Shown here one piece after another: positions 27,201-39,004 of a stretch of DNA of 64,000 nt. Source of the stretch: Lingula anatina (lineage: Eukaryota; Brachiopoda; Lingulata; Lingulida; Lingulidae); the NCBI RefSeq assembly GCF_001039355.2, contig NW_019775840.1, forward strand, positions 82,219-146,218, read 5' to 3'. Under the pieces are notes generated by a model. It saw only the letters and a program-made list of their open reading frames with translations, was not told where the DNA came from and ran no database searches. The translations under genes and the position numbers were made by a program. The stretch's first letter is position 1. Every line of letters starts with the position of its first letter.

Positions 27201-30200
27201 ACGCACCATTTTTCCATTACTTATTCCCACCATCCCTAATCAACGATCTCACCTGGTTTCTGACGAATATCAACGCTCACTTATCGTCACTACAATTTCG
27301 TTACAGGAAATATCCTAACGGCAACTGGATTTAACGCTTCTACATATTAGTTTGGAGACCCTCATTTGAATTAAGCTGTTTTCTTTGGTACCAACGTCTT
27401 ACTAATGAACCACAACTTTAAAACAGGTCGGAAGCGAGCATATAAAAACTGCTTTTGAATTAAGCCATTAAAATTCACATAGTTAAAGGGATAATAACTT
27501 TTTGTATGAGATCTACCTGTATATTTCACAATAAAAACATTGTGAATAACTCATAGAAATATAATATATTCTGTTTTACCACAAAAACGGCAGTTATAGC
27601 TATTTTTTCTGATATCTGAGCTTGTCTTTAGATCACGTGTCCTCCATTGATGACTATACTCTGTTAAAATCTCTTAAGAGATTTTAACAAAAAACCAAAC
27701 TTTTTAGAAAAAAACCAGGGACTAACTTTGAATGTAAAAATGGATTCATTAGCCATTGGTAAGTATGGGAAAATTGTTGTTTACTCCAGGAAAATTCATT
27801 TTTTGGCCGAAACGAAGAGTTATTATCCCTTTAAGGGTTTTCCTTAACTGAAGGAACTTGCAGGCAACATAACTGTATCATCACAATAATTTATATGTGT
27901 CCACACAATGATCAAAGACTACAGCATGGTTATGTAATGTTTTCATGGAATCTGGCCGGCTATCATTACCAATAAATATGTTAAAATTTTTTTGGTTGAA
28001 ATTTGCTTGGTTTGGTGCATGTTAGCTCCTTCTGTCACATTATACGTTACCGATACGGACTGTCACCAGCACCTATTACTGGCGACGGATGTTTCTCCTG
28101 TGCTTTTTTGTTTTTCGAATTTATATCAGAATATTTTATCTATCGCAATAAGTGAAATGTCTGGCATATATTTATATAGCAAATATTCTTATATGACATT
28201 ATTCATACAACTTATTCAATCCAGATTTAGTTCACGTGTATCTTGATGGAATGATTTAAGCAAGCAGTTTTCTAAGAACTTTATTTTAAATTGTAATTTT
28301 CTAAGAACTTTATTTTAATTTAATGGTTTTATATTCCCATCCTTCTGCTGAAACGAGCAGATTTCTTATTGTTTCATGAATAAAATAATAAATAAAAATC
28401 CCTTCTCCATACAATGTTCTTCGTTTGGTAATTATCCTTGTTGAACAGTGAACGAAAATAAAGGCAGTCTCAAGAAATATGTTGATGGAGAGATAGGAAG
28501 AAGGTGATCTTATTGGAAGTCTCAATTTACCTGTACGTTGCAGTAATTAACCTGTTAGCTTACGTGGCAGCTCTGATTAAGTGTCACCTGAAAATCTTTT
28601 GTCCGACTTAAACTTTCAAGATGTGCCAAGTTTGATTTCAATCACACTCCCTGCGGCAACTGCCGATACGAAACCAGCACCGGACAAAAGTGAAATTATC
28701 ATCCCAAGAGGAAATCTAAAGCACGGAGATGTCTGCTCGCCAGCTGTCCAAAGTTGGTAAGTTAATGGTACAGTTGAAAATATACGAAAACATACACCCT
28801 AGAATAGATCACAGAATTAAGGAATGTGCTTTTGTGCGACTACATGTACATGTAGCCTTATTTCTACAATTATTATTATCATCATTATTATCAACTCTGC
28901 CCTCCACACAATTAACTCAAACATTACAGAAAGAAGGTTCCGTTAAGATGTTATGTTGTTGGTGTGATGTTCATTACATAGGATTGGACGTTGCTTTTAC
29001 GGGTAAAAAACCCTACAACACTCTTAAAATTAGACTGCGCTAAATAGGGTATCGACTAGTAAGCAAACTAAAATCAAGGAGGGAGGGATGTGCCACAGAA
29101 ACGGATTACTAATTAGCACCTCTTTACTATCTAGAATTGTACATACACCATACTGACTCTTGTCAAAGCAGACACAGGCTCTAAATATTGTAATACAATA
29201 GATGTAGCGTTTACACCCCCCCCCCTCACCCCCACCGATAATGACTGGCCTGTAATTGTGCGTTTAACAAAGGTAGTGGTACAGTGATATTCACCCCTTA
29301 AGCCTCTGGCGATAGTCAAGCAAGCAGAACAAGATATAAAACCAGGGACAGCGTTAACTTGAAAGGAACACTTTCAATTCAGGTTAATTTAAAACTGATT
29401 CATGTTTGGAGATTCCCTAGCGATAATAACCACCAACTAACAATTATGTGCAAGTTATATAAACATGTGGTCATAGTGTACCCGTAAATGTATAAGCAAT
29501 TCATATGCATTTCAACATTTTCTGAGGTTAAATAGCCCTTCAAATGAAAGAGAGAGAGAAAAAAAAGAAAAATTGTCGTGAATGTGAAGCAAGTCTTTTG
29601 CTTCCTGGTTGAAAATGAAAAGCAATTTTTGGACAAAAACAGCAATTTCTTCTCAATATTTTATTTGTCTAAATAAATGTCAATTCTACGAATAATTCTT
29701 GTAAATTACAAAATGATAATAAAAAAGCATGCTTTGCGCTCTTTACGCTGCTGGTTCCCTCTTGAAACACTCCACACGTGACGCAAGTTGTGCAGTTGAT
29801 ATGTTCATTTCTGACAGAAAGCAGTCAATAAAATTGCCTGAAACATCTGTTACACTGGCCGGACAGACCATTTTGCATAATAATTTTGGTCCCTCCTTCA
29901 CTATAAACTGAGCCACACAACAGTGGTCAAATTCCTGCTTAAATCAAGACGGTTACTCCAGCACACTTTCCCGCCATTTTGCATTAATTTGACACATGTA
30001 GTCGTAGTGTAAAATATCAACGAAGTACTGATTGGCTTAAAAACCGGAAGCTAGAGGAAATGGACCAAGCGTTTACCTTGACACAAATGGCCTTCGTTAA
30101 ATTTGTAGGCAGTCATGTGACGTGAGAGTGCCGTGAAACTTATTACGAGTTTTCGCATTTATGTTATTCCGATTGAACAGTATGATTAGTCGGACGTCGG

Positions 30201-33200
30201 CGAAAAATGGGAAATTATTTTTGGTTTAAATTTTATTTATTTATTTATTTATTTATTGGACATTTTAAAGTCGGCTCACTGACTCACTTAGTCAAAGTTA
30301 TGCCTGGGTTGCATCACAGTTAGCGGGAAACTGGACCTGCACTATTATAGACCACAATACCGTGACGTATCACCGACTCGTTGACAAAGGTATGATTTAC
30401 AAGAAATCATTAAATCAATGTGAATTACTCTTAAACATCCCATTCTAACCAGGGCAAAAGGTCGCGTCGCAGCGTAACAGAGGACGATGTAATAGCCCAC
30501 AATTAAGCGGGATCATATATCACGCCTCTTTTCACACATGATTGTGTTGCCGTAAAGCGAGAAACACCCCGCCGTCACCCTATTTGCATAAGCCCACCCT
30601 TCTTACTCATCGCTGCATGTGTGTAAGATGTACGTAAGATGTCCGTAAAATATACGTAAGTCGGCATTGTCCTTTAGCCTACGGATTTCCACACAATTCT
30701 TTTGTCCTTTTAAGGGGCGTACGTAAGACAATCGTTTTTGAAGTAAGCGTATCCGTAATGTCATCTTCTCTGCACAAAACTGTACTTTACTTTAAATTAA
30801 AACAGAGTGGCTACGAATTTAAAGGTCTGGAATGCTTTTAACATTTACAGAACGGTGACAAAAAATGTGACATTCTCAAAATATCAAGATTGTGAGGCAT
30901 TTGTTTTAAAGAGGAATTGTTTTGAAAACAACAACGTAAAGAGAAGAATTTTGCGTCAATTATCACATACTTGACATTAGACGAACTTCTACTTAGTTGC
31001 AAAGGCGCATGGCTTCTTGTTGTTAGAGATAGGAGATAACGTGGTAATTGACGGCAGAAAATCACCCACCCAGGAGGTTCTTTGCAACTTGTTATTTCAG
31101 ACAAGTTGGAGTACAAAGTTTTGTCTACAGGGCCGTAGCCTGAGCAAAATGTCAGGGGGGGCTGTAAGCGGATACGAGTGGGCTTAGCCCCCGAGGGGGG
31201 AGAGGGTGTCCCCCTACCAGTGTGGAAAATTCTAAATCCCAGGGGGGGCAGTTGCCCCCCCTGTCCCCCCGGAGGCTACGGCCCTGGTCTAGTTTACACG
31301 ACGAGAGGCGAGGGGGATAGGCTCCCCGAAGCTCTCTCGTCAACAGGCGGCAGTGGAGTCGCAAGGCTCTGGGGGCACATTAAAGGCTCTGTTCTCACAA
31401 CTTTTAGATCGATCTATCACCGCGGGGAGTCTCACTAGATTACTGTCAGATAATCCCCCTTAAGTGTCCGTCCCCGCCTACTACAAGCTTTAAGGGGTAA
31501 TTAACTTTCGTGTCCGCCCGGCTGACAGCTATTTAGCGTGAACCCCCAGGGAGTTAGGTCGATCCAATGTAGGTCGATCTAATCTATGAGAATGGGGTGA
31601 AAGACGTGTTATAGTGCTGTGGGAGAAGACTGAAGGCCCACTGCGTCTCGAATCCTGAATAAACAGGATACTGTGGTACCGTCTAGTCGGCTCAGTGTGT
31701 ATAACGGTTCACTGAGTGGTACGGGGACGACAGTCCTCACCTAGCCATGCGTAGTTGATGCGGTTCCAACACGGTGGTGAACAGGCAAGGCTGGTGAAAA
31801 CGGTCAAAGTTCCGATAACCCATGGCAGTGGGACCGGGATTAGACCGTCGGTTACTCCCTGGGAGCCTGGTAAGCTCTACGGGATTGAGTGATCGCTATC
31901 GACTGGGTCACCGGCCGGTTGGGTCGCAAAAGGCAGTAAGACTTAAGAATAGCAGCCGCGCTCAGCTCAATGTACAGTCAGGCCCTAGCAAACTGAAAAC
32001 GAATGAGCTAGTAAGTGAGCTAGTGGGAAAGGTACTCAGCCTAGGTTGCGCCCCTGGCAAGGAGGGGAGACTGAAGAGTATAAGCGCATTTGTATTTCCA
32101 TACAAATTTATAAATCTATCTTCCTTTAAGTTATATTTGGGGTTTCATGTCAATTGTATTTCTATCTTATCGTAGGTTTATAATACAAAATCTATGTATT
32201 TAGTTTTGTTTTGCATGAATTTATGATAAAAGACAAATGCAGTGTTTAAGAAAGTTTATTTTTAATTTATGTATATTTTAATTTTAAAATATGCCTAGGG
32301 ACAGGCATATCGTCCCCGGGAGATAATGTAATGTTAGTGAGTGACAGCATGCAGTGAATAAGAGCGGGGAGTGTTTAGTAGAGTAACTTAAGTTGATTGA
32401 CATGCTCTTATGGTATTTATACAACTGCGCTTAGTGTAAACAGAGAGAAGGCCGCTAGAGATTGCATGAGGTAGGAATAGAAATGAAGGAAGCGGCGCGG
32501 GTAATAACTGGACAGTAGTTCAATAAATAATAAGAAAGATAATATCTGAGTTGTATTTGCTACCTCGCGTAACATGAAGAAGACAAGCCAATAACTTCGT
32601 CACAGTTACAGTTGCTTTGAATTAAAAGCATGAAATATTACGATAAGCGACCCTTCGCGCTTTCTGTAACTGACATGTTGGTAAATGTGTTATCTACAAC
32701 CTCTCTACATTAGCAATGAAACTTAACTTAAATGCAAACTTTCTAATCAATTTTGCCCTCCCCCCAAAGACCAAAGGATATTGAAGAATAGTTGTTTAAA
32801 TTTAACATTTTTTACCTCTTCTTAAAGTCATTTTCAAGTCGTTATAGTGCAGGATCCCAGATTTTCAGCCCCTATAAATCAGGGTCTGCCAGCCACACCC
32901 AACCACTCAATCTGTCTGTCAGTATCTATTTAATATACTTGCGACCATGCTGAAAGACCCCGATAGGTTTCTAAGGGTTCCCCTAAAAAGTCCTGCTAGC
33001 TGGATTTGAGGGCCTTTGTTTTGGACCCCCTGACCGCACCCATCACTGGCATTACGACAGACTCCCATTTTCATATAAAGGTAAGCATGTAGGTCATTGC
33101 CAGGTACAATAAAATTTGTGATCTTTTCGGGCATACTCAACCCTCTGGGATCTCGGACTATTATTTATCTAAGGCCACACTTTTTTTTATTTTTATGGAT

Positions 33201-34880
33201 GACATCCTGCGCGCGCACCGATTTCCGTCTGTTCTCCAACCCCCCCCACCCCCCCCCCCCCCCCATCGAAGTCGGTTGTCGCAAACGTCGTTATTGAATT
33301 TACCGGAAAATGTGCATTCTGCGCATGCGTATTACTGCCACGTGGAAATATGGCCGCTTTGCCATCAAATTCATCTCCAGGATTACTTTCAAATTACAGG
33401 ACAATTTAATGTATAAAGTCATAAAGAGAAGGGGGCCGTCGTTTTGGATTGTTATGCCATTGATATTGGGCATGGAGATATCCACTGTTTTACAATTATG
33501 CGAAAGGCTGGCGGCGGCCAGCAATTATCGCCCGGAAAAATTCAGTGATATTCTGTCCAAAGCAACACATACCAGGTTTTTTGGTAGCGAAAAAAAAGGG
33601 ACGACAGGGGGTCGAGGTATTTGGTGGGCTGTAGGTCGGTCAGGCCACCCGACAGTTTGGCTGCTTCATGTGAGTCGAAGTAGACCAAATGGCATCGACC
33701 GAAATGACCTTTTATAGAATTGGTAGTATTAAGCATATATTTGCATCATTTTTTAACATTTCTGTGTAGTGTTCATAATGCTTTAATATTCTGAGAGTAC
33801 AAATAAAGACATGCTGTTTGTTTGATATTTGTTTTATTGATTGTTATACCAACAAAATGCATGAAATAACCTTAAATAGATTGGATAATATGCAGCATGT
33901 CTATCAGGCCCGTAGCCAGCAATTTCAAAAGGGGGGTTCTTTTTTTGAAAAAACTGGACCATTTTCCATAAAAACTTAATGTATCTAGATCAAATTTTAC
34001 CCAGAGTGGACCTTTTCCCAGCAAATTGGGTGGTTCTTTCTAACCCCCTGACTACGGGCCCGTCTATTCATGACTTTTTTTATCTTTCTACGAAGTATTC
34101 ACAATGCTTTAATATTTTGAGAGCATGGATAAAGACATATTGTTAGTTTGATACGTGTTTCTGTGGTAAATTTGTGTTTCCAGCTGTGTACTGACAGCAT
34201 TCCTTTACTTAAGCAGCATTTTTTTTCGCCCTCTCTCACCGATTTCGGGGTCCCCAGAGGATGTCATCCATAAAAATAAAAAAGTGTGGCCTAAATATTC
34301 AACTGGAAAGTTACAATAATAAAACTACAAACAGAGCCTACCCCGCACTTAAAACCATAGAGCTTCACTGTCATCACATATTACCATTTATATCACATTG
34401 TTATCATTTGATGCAAATATACATGTGCTTTAAAAATTTGATAAGTAAAACAAGACTTGTAACCAAAAGATCGTAATATTTCAGGTTGAAGACTATCTGA
34501 TTCTGATTTTAACAAAGAAATGACTCTATCGCTAAAGTCACTATGATAACACAACCATAAGCACAACCATTTTATCGACACTCACGAACATTTCATTCCC
34601 GTCAACATTTTAACTTTAACTTTAACTTTAAAATGTGGAGCACCATAGTTGCAGAATTGTGAGATGAGGCTATTAATCTATAGAAGTATAAGCATAAATA
34701 CTCCATACCTGTAAAAAGAACATAATTATTGTACTTACCAGGCGTCTCAACAGCCTTTTTACTAATGTGACACTACGCACGTTTGTTGACAACAAAACTT
34801 TAGCTCTCACGCTTAAACTATAAGCAATATTACTTCCTGGTTCACCTACAAGTACAACACGTGACGGGGAAAATATGGGA
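17953..34880 (-). CDS. Gene C: type II membrane receptor, Tyr-motif tail, 7 EGF, SRCR
   Basis: Exons: non-coding exon about 34880-34739; start exon 24705-24745 (coding 24705-24720, MADSR); tail/membrane 24118-24465; EGF b 23725-23838, c 23415-23525, d 22914-23027, a 22130-22243, b 21688-21801, c 21321-21431, d 18547-18660; SRCR 17953-18287. All phases agree and the coding total is 1491 bases, 496 residues. The tail has [11 protein letters not shown] and [17 protein letters not shown] precedes the membrane span, so N-in. EGF b has the DINEC calcium-binding and CxNx4FxC hydroxylation patterns. Oddities: EGF a is missing after the membrane exon; the last EGF donor is GTTCAG, and reading through it would stop after SGLQIITY; a MITE abuts the EGF a acceptor. 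A phagocytic or pattern-recognition role is inferred from class A scavenger receptors. Confidence 0.85.
19076..19684. mobile_element. DNA transposon of the TTAAAG-n-ATAATAACTCTTCG family, copy 1
   Basis: Ends ATTAAAGTCATAATAACTC and GAGTTATTATTGCTTTAATAT are inverted. The subterminal parts (ttttggcc, cccatacttaccaatggt) match the element at 27483-27834. It lies in the enlarged gene C intron between the last EGF c and d exons. Its 85-residue ORFs resemble nothing I recognise. Confidence 0.7.
19690..21310. other. Rest of the large gene C intron
   Basis: Several short ORFs on both strands are unrelated to known domains. Paralogous introns here are only a few hundred bases, so this is probably inserted mobile DNA of unknown type. 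Confidence 0.35.
22256..22532. mobile_element. MITE-like element (GCAGTAG repeats), copy 1
   Basis: The sequence is rich in GCAGTAG and CTACTGC; its first ~100 bases match the reverse complement of 38450-38553. It ends beside GTGCGGG in both places. It starts only 13 bases upstream (minus strand) of the gene C EGF a acceptor. Confidence 0.65.
24118..24465 (-). CDS. Gene C exon: cytoplasmic tail and transmembrane segment
   Basis: The 348-base exon encodes the tail ([21 protein letters not shown], then a Pro/Thr/Asp-rich linker ending PPKTKVNRR), the membrane segment (core [18 protein letters not shown]) and a short stalk ending NNGSNG. SVYESL fits the ITIM consensus [SIVL]xYxx[LIV]; YVNA fits the Grb2 SH2 pattern YxN. 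Acceptor CTTTTAG, donor GTAATT. Confidence 0.88.
24746..25228 (-). other. Gene C first intron, part next to the start exon
   Basis: Paralogous to the first introns of D and E. It is interrupted at 25229 by the LTR retrotransposon and resumes at 32609. Confidence 0.6.
25233..25510 (+). repeat. 5' LTR
   Basis: 278 bases, TG...CA, about 98-99% identical by eye to 32327-32604. Confidence 0.9.
26493..26733. mobile_element. MITE, TIR AAAGCCTAGGTCCCAAC, copy 1
   Basis: AAAGCCTAGGTCCCAAC at the left is inverted at the right (GTTGGGACCTAGGCTTTA). A second copy in the other orientation is at 55452-55682. A piece of its interior (AGCTACGTCCTAG, GCAAGGAACCTAAAAACCGT) recurs at about 26755-26800. It is nested in the LTR element. 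Confidence 0.85.
27483..27834. mobile_element. MITE, TIR TTAAAGGGATAATAACT, copy 2 of the 19076 family
   Basis: Begins TTAAAGGGATAATAACTTTT and ends AAGAGTTATTATCCCTTTAA. A perfect internal palindrome (TTAAAATCTCTTAAGAGATT) is at about 27663. A further truncated copy is at 61090-61345. It is nested in the LTR element. Confidence 0.85.
28729..29043 (+). other. Open frame inside the LTR element, function unknown
   Basis: The 104-residue frame begins [10 protein letters not shown] and is followed at once by a splice-donor-like GGTAAGTTA. A spliced retroelement product is conceivable. I recognise no domain, and the later part is low-complexity. Confidence 0.2.
31128..31286. mobile_element. MITE, TIR CAGGGCCGTAGCCT (hAT-like)
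   Basis: CAGGGCCGTAGCCT and AGGCTACGGCCCTG form the ends; GTCTA is repeated on both sides (31123-31127, 31287-31291). The interior is G/C-run rich. It is nested in the LTR element and related by its ends to 33905-34061. Confidence 0.8.
31400..31605. mobile_element. MITE with TAGATCGA/TCGATCTA ends, copy 1
   Basis: TTTAGATCGATCTATC at the left and GTCGATCTAATCTATGAGAA at the right; the core has CGCGGGGAGTCTCACTAGAT and CGTGTCCGCCCGGCTGACAG. A reversed copy is at 57195-57410. Confidence 0.8.
31606..32080. other. GC-rich non-coding block near the 3' LTR
   Basis: By eye this block is much richer in G and C than its surroundings. It contains an ORF starting [16 protein letters not shown] with no domain I recognise. 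It lies between a MITE and the AT-rich end of the LTR element. It could be an acquired structured RNA or a degenerate gene piece. Confidence 0.35.
32327..32604 (+). repeat. 3' LTR
   Basis: 278 bases, TG...CA, followed by the GTTA duplication; see the 5' LTR. Confidence 0.9.
33173..34291. mobile_element. Non-autonomous DNA transposon, copy 2 (TIR GGCCACACTTTTT)
   Basis: Same family as 6453-7463, with matching ends and interior. It lacks the ~80-base segment of copy 1, and carries a nested MITE at 33905-34061 and a poly-C tract near 33240-33262. It sits in the first intron of gene C. Confidence 0.82.
33905..34061. mobile_element. MITE nested in the copy 2 transposon
   Basis: Ends CAGGCCCGTAGCCAG and CTGACTACGGGCC are inverted; GTCTAT occurs on both sides. 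The equivalent position of copy 1 (about 7222) is uninterrupted, which shows the insertion directly. Confidence 0.8.
34739..34880 (-). promoter_or_regulatory. Gene C non-coding first exon and promoter block
   Basis: On the minus strand the block carries CACGTG (E-box), CCAGGAAGTAAT (ETS type) and TGTCACATTAG, and ends in a strong donor, G|GTAAGTACAATAATTATG, that is conserved in gene D. The 5' boundary is not visible. Conserved non-coding sequence with an exact donor supports a 5' UTR exon. Confidence 0.6.
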
Positions 34881-37800
34881 CATTGCAAAACGTTTTCGTC
34901 TAAAAGTGGTTTCTTATTTTTATTTATTTGAGCTTCATTCATATAGTAGGGGCAGTACGTTGACTATGAAGTCAGGTGCTGATATTTTTCTTTTTTCATT
35001 TGTAAAGACAAAAAATTATCCCCCCCCCCCCCACACACACACACACACACAAATAATATATGTACTGAATAACTTCATAGCTTTACTTGTGTGCTCATAA
35101 AATTCGATTCAGGTGCTGAGGCGTCTCGGGGTACAACTAAAGCCAGCATATGACGACGTGTGACGGGACTTAATCGTTCACTTCTGTGTGGGATGGTCCG
35201 ACTTCGCAACTAACACTAAAAATCGTTATTATCTTAATTTTCAGCATTTTCCACTTAGTCACCCATGTGTGATATACAGGGTATCTCACATCATCACCCA
35301 GGTGTTCTATATCTCATATCGCGAAAAATATAAAACATGAATCTATTAAGATAATAGTAACAATTCCCTTTTTTGCTTCATAAGAGAATTTAAAAACGAG
35401 AAACGAATGTGGATAATAATAGTACATAACGGTATATTTTATAAATGACACCCCATTATACATTTCAATTCACTTAAAAGTTATATACAATATACAAAAC
35501 TATGTCATAGTTTAAGAAACTATACCAGATTGCTTAATATTAAAATCAAAACTACTAGAATTATTATACGAAATTCATAGCATTAAACATTAAAGCTTGT
35601 AAACGCGAATTTAAAACTGTCTTTAAAACTAATGCTCAGCCTTGGGTTAACTTTTTATATCTCATTCCGGCAATAAAATGCTAACTAAAATGGAGTTCGA
35701 AGAGCCCGAGTGACACGCACTAAAGAAGGAAAGAGCTAAAAAACGACGGACTGGTCACATGATTTACGAGACTACTAGGCACCAGCTGGAGCTTGGATAG
35801 CTTGGAAGGGAAGTTAAAGGAGTCATCTAGAGAGGAGAGAACCCGCCACTGAACCCTACTGGAGAAATAAGATTTATGAAGATATCAATTATGAAATATA
35901 ACATGATTTATGTTAGGACAAAGCACCGGTGTGTAAAACAGAAAAAAATTCCCTCTTTGCATGACCGAATTTCGACAAAATATATAAGAATCAACGGTCA
36001 CTCATCTTAAATCAATATGACGCGATGCTTTTGTTACTCCTCTGTATAAGGTTTATTCACCTGAAGGAGGTGACACATTTACAAAAAAAAAAACATTTTT
36101 TAAATACGTATTATGTTTTCACTTCACCCAACATGGAAAAGGGAAAGGCAAATATTTGGCAAGTGTAAAAGAGCATGTGTCCGTTATGAATAAAGTTTAT
36201 ATGGCCAGTATTATCCGCTGAGATACCATACCCAGTACGTGTGGTAAAGGCACTTTAGATGCAAGTTAATACGAATGAACTCAAACATTCGCCGGTGTTA
36301 GATAAATATTTTAGCCTGAAATTAATTACAGATTAAAAGTTATTGTAATCGACCCCCATACTTTATTGAAGGACCTTAAAGTGACCAAGTATGATAAAAA
36401 CTTAGAGGATACGCTTTTAACGGTGTGTGTATTGACTGCTCTATTTGTCTCTTACTGATTAAATTTATATTTACTTGTACATTTTTAAAAAAATTTAATT
36501 AACATTAAATGTTAAATATTAGTTTCAGTATAAATAAAGGTGGCAAGTCGCCAAAGCATTATACGAACGCTTTAGAAATATCAATTAAGTCATAATAATA
36601 TCAAAAAAATAATAATAGTAATAAATAAAAATATTCAAAGAAAAGACGAGTAACGAATACATAAGTGAAATCTGACATTTGAGGGGAGGGAGGAACAGGG
36701 CATGTGGGGAAGGTGTTTGTGGCAGGCAATAGGCCATCTCACTTGTACATGTACATGATAACCGGTTCAAAAGCTCAATAGAGCTGAAGTTGTATTGTGT
36801 ACTGTATGTAGCAAAATAGCATTTATTTGACAGGACTTTTTGTGTAATACATTCGCCTCTTGATAACACAAAGCTTTTATCCCGAGCTCGAGGTCGTTCT
36901 TTGACAAAACAATTTCTTTGCAAAGTTGCAATAATAAAAATGCTCTTAGACCTTGCCCTTAATTTAAAAGAGGGGGTCTCGATCAAAGGATACGGTTGGC
37001 GTGGATATTACACGCTATTATTCGATACAAAGATTCGTATCACAGCCGGTGAGCTTATGTCTTTATTGACAACGACGCGTGTAAAACAACATGACAAAGA
37101 ACACAGATATTCCCTGGTTCCAGTAAGTTAAATACGGACAAGTTTAGATCATAGACATTCAACCCACTCAATAAATCTACACCTGTGTCGGGAGATTCGT
37201 GTTTCACTTTAGGGTATAAAGTGACGTATGCATAACGATAGTATTTTCTGTACCAAGTAGGCCTATTTATACATTTAACTATTTTAATGTTAAAATAATA
37301 TCCATCAAACTTAAGCTACTCAATCCACTTACCAGTGTATTCGTGGAAAAAACAGCACGTTTGACCTGATAATGTGTCAACTTCTACTAAGTACATATCT
37401 GTTTCACCTAACTGTCCTCCCGGGCGATCACATCACGTGGCATGAAAAAATATGGGACAAAACAACACGGATATAAATGTAAAGGTAAAGGTTGTCCGAC
37501 TTCACAATGTATGCCTGGTCTTTCTGGATCTATTCGATCAAGTAACGATCTCACCCCAACACACAGATAAACCGAGGTGAAAACATAACCTCAACATACA
37601 CTGCAATCGCATTGAATAACAAAATTCACTGATCTAGCCATTTCCATGGAAGCGTATTAACCGTACTAATATTTAGGGTAGCATACAGCGGCATGTCTGT
37701 CAATTAAGACTCCATTGAAAACCTGTTTTCCAAGGCGACACCAGCGAAAGACTGAGACCCAAACGACCAAGACGTACCCTGTACTTGGATAAGCAACATC

Positions 37801-38821
37801 AGAGGGTGGACAGGAACATCAGTCAACAACTGGGCAGAAACACCACGTGGCTGAAGGGATTGGGGTTCCATCTTCGTCCACTTTTGAACCAAGCACGGAA
37901 CCTGATTGATTGATTGATTGATTGATTGATATCTGGATCAAGTGTTCAGTCTTTTAACCCCTGCCTTACCCCTTATATTCAGACAGATCATCGAGGAAAC
38001 TTTGGGGACCTTTATAATAAATGAACCACCCTTACCCTGCAGGCCTATCCCCTTTGGATAATTTCCCTAATATAAAGACAGTGTCTCAACCAACAATCCC
38101 TAAAATATTGATGTTCTCAAGAATAACACTCGAACGGATTCCTCAAGATAAGATTGTACAGCAATCAGCAACTCTCTTTATGCAGCTAGTTTTCTTTGGT
38201 TTTCTTTGTGGATGTCAAATCATTTGCCAATTGGTTGTGTTAAATGAGCCACCAAACCATACAACTACATCAATGTGGATGAAAACGAGTACAGCGGCTG
38301 TTTTCCTTTGAGACTTATTGACCAAAGACCCAATTTCATCAGCACTGGAGAGCGCTATCCTATGGACAACTTTATCCTTAAAATTGTTATCTCTGGACAG
38401 ATATCCTGAGGGAAGCAGCCTTTTTATACTGTACAAACCTATGTACTTTTTGGAGTAGAATTGCAGTAGGCTATGCTGCATTTCTACTGCAAATATGATC
38501 CACACCACTACTGCGTTAATGCATTTTTGCTACTTCGATACTACTGCATAGTGCGGGTAACCACTGGAAAGCAATATGTCAAAGACCAAAACAAGTACGT
38601 TGTGTTTAGTAAATATTCATTTCCCAAACATTTAAGTAAACATTATGACAATTTTATCTAATTGATAGTTTTATCCTTAGGATAGAGCAAAACAGTGTTG
38701 ATGACACTGTGCCCAATATAATACCAGAATAACACAACTAGTGAAATAGATCAAAGAAATGGTGATGAGTGATTGTGTTCATTGATATTTTAAACGTCGT
38801 CGGTTAAGTATTTAAAACGAA
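34881..38821. other. Spacer between genes C and D
   Basis: It contains a CA microsatellite (35030-35050), a 3'-UTR-like block (about 35600-35830, matching 8060-8200 and 46910-47100), the pre-SRCR block TTTATTCACCTGAAGG (36050), a GATT repeat (37902-37930), and the MITE piece at 38450-38553. The SRCR relic expected at about 36100 is gone. 36180-37880 shows nothing recognisable. Confidence 0.4.
38450..38553. mobile_element. MITE-like element (GCAGTAG repeats), partial copy 2
   Basis: It is the reverse complement of about 22256-22355, again ending beside GTGCGGG. Confidence 0.6.
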
Positions 38822-38827
38822 TTTATT
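38822..38827 (-). terminator. Candidate polyadenylation signal of gene D
   Basis: AATAAATTCG on the minus strand is conserved with the gene B 3' end (7611-7616). Confidence 0.4.
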
Positions 38828-39004
38828 GAAATCCAAAGAACACTCGCCATAGTATATTATATGTAGATGTAGGTAAATTGAAAAGATATACATAATAAAT
38901 AGCATTCTTTTCCATGTTTTCAATGTAATTGACAGTTATGTGCACTACTTAAAATATAACCCTATGCTATGCTAAAAAGATGCATTCTTACTCTAACCTT
39001 AATA

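Larger units (their letters stand above)
25233..32604 (+). mobile_element. LTR retrotransposon, young, without gag-pol ORFs
   Basis: Two 278-base LTRs (25233-25510 and 32327-32604) start TGTAATGTTAGT and end TTCGTCACA, and differ at about four positions. GTTA flanks both sides (25229-25232, 32605-32608) as a target duplication. A TGG-starting primer-site candidate (TGGTGGAGGA) follows the left LTR by 2-3 bases; a purine-rich CGGGAGATAA precedes the right LTR, so it points to plus. LTR-internal TATA and AATAAA-like motifs are visible. The ~6.8-kb interior has no long ORF and carries nested MITEs, so it is a non-autonomous element, probably Gypsy-like from its 4-base duplication. Confidence 0.9.
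32609..34738 (-). other. Gene C first intron, distal part
   Basis: The start (32640-32780, ATTACGATAAGCGACCC) matches 55018-55160 upstream of gene E. The MITE at 33173-34291 occupies most of the rest. The non-coding exon follows at 34739. Confidence 0.6.

Noticed and set aside
28729-29043. [13 protein letters not shown] as a host gene start
   Set aside because: It lies inside a young LTR element and has no recognisable domain or downstream exon; kept only as an unexplained frame.
31822-32175. 117-residue ORF near the 3' LTR as gag or env
   Set aside because: No zinc knuckle, protease, RT or envelope feature; the frame runs into AT-rich sequence.
36585-36986. 133-residue minus-strand ORF
   Set aside because: No domain or conserved splice signals, low-complexity ends; likely chance.
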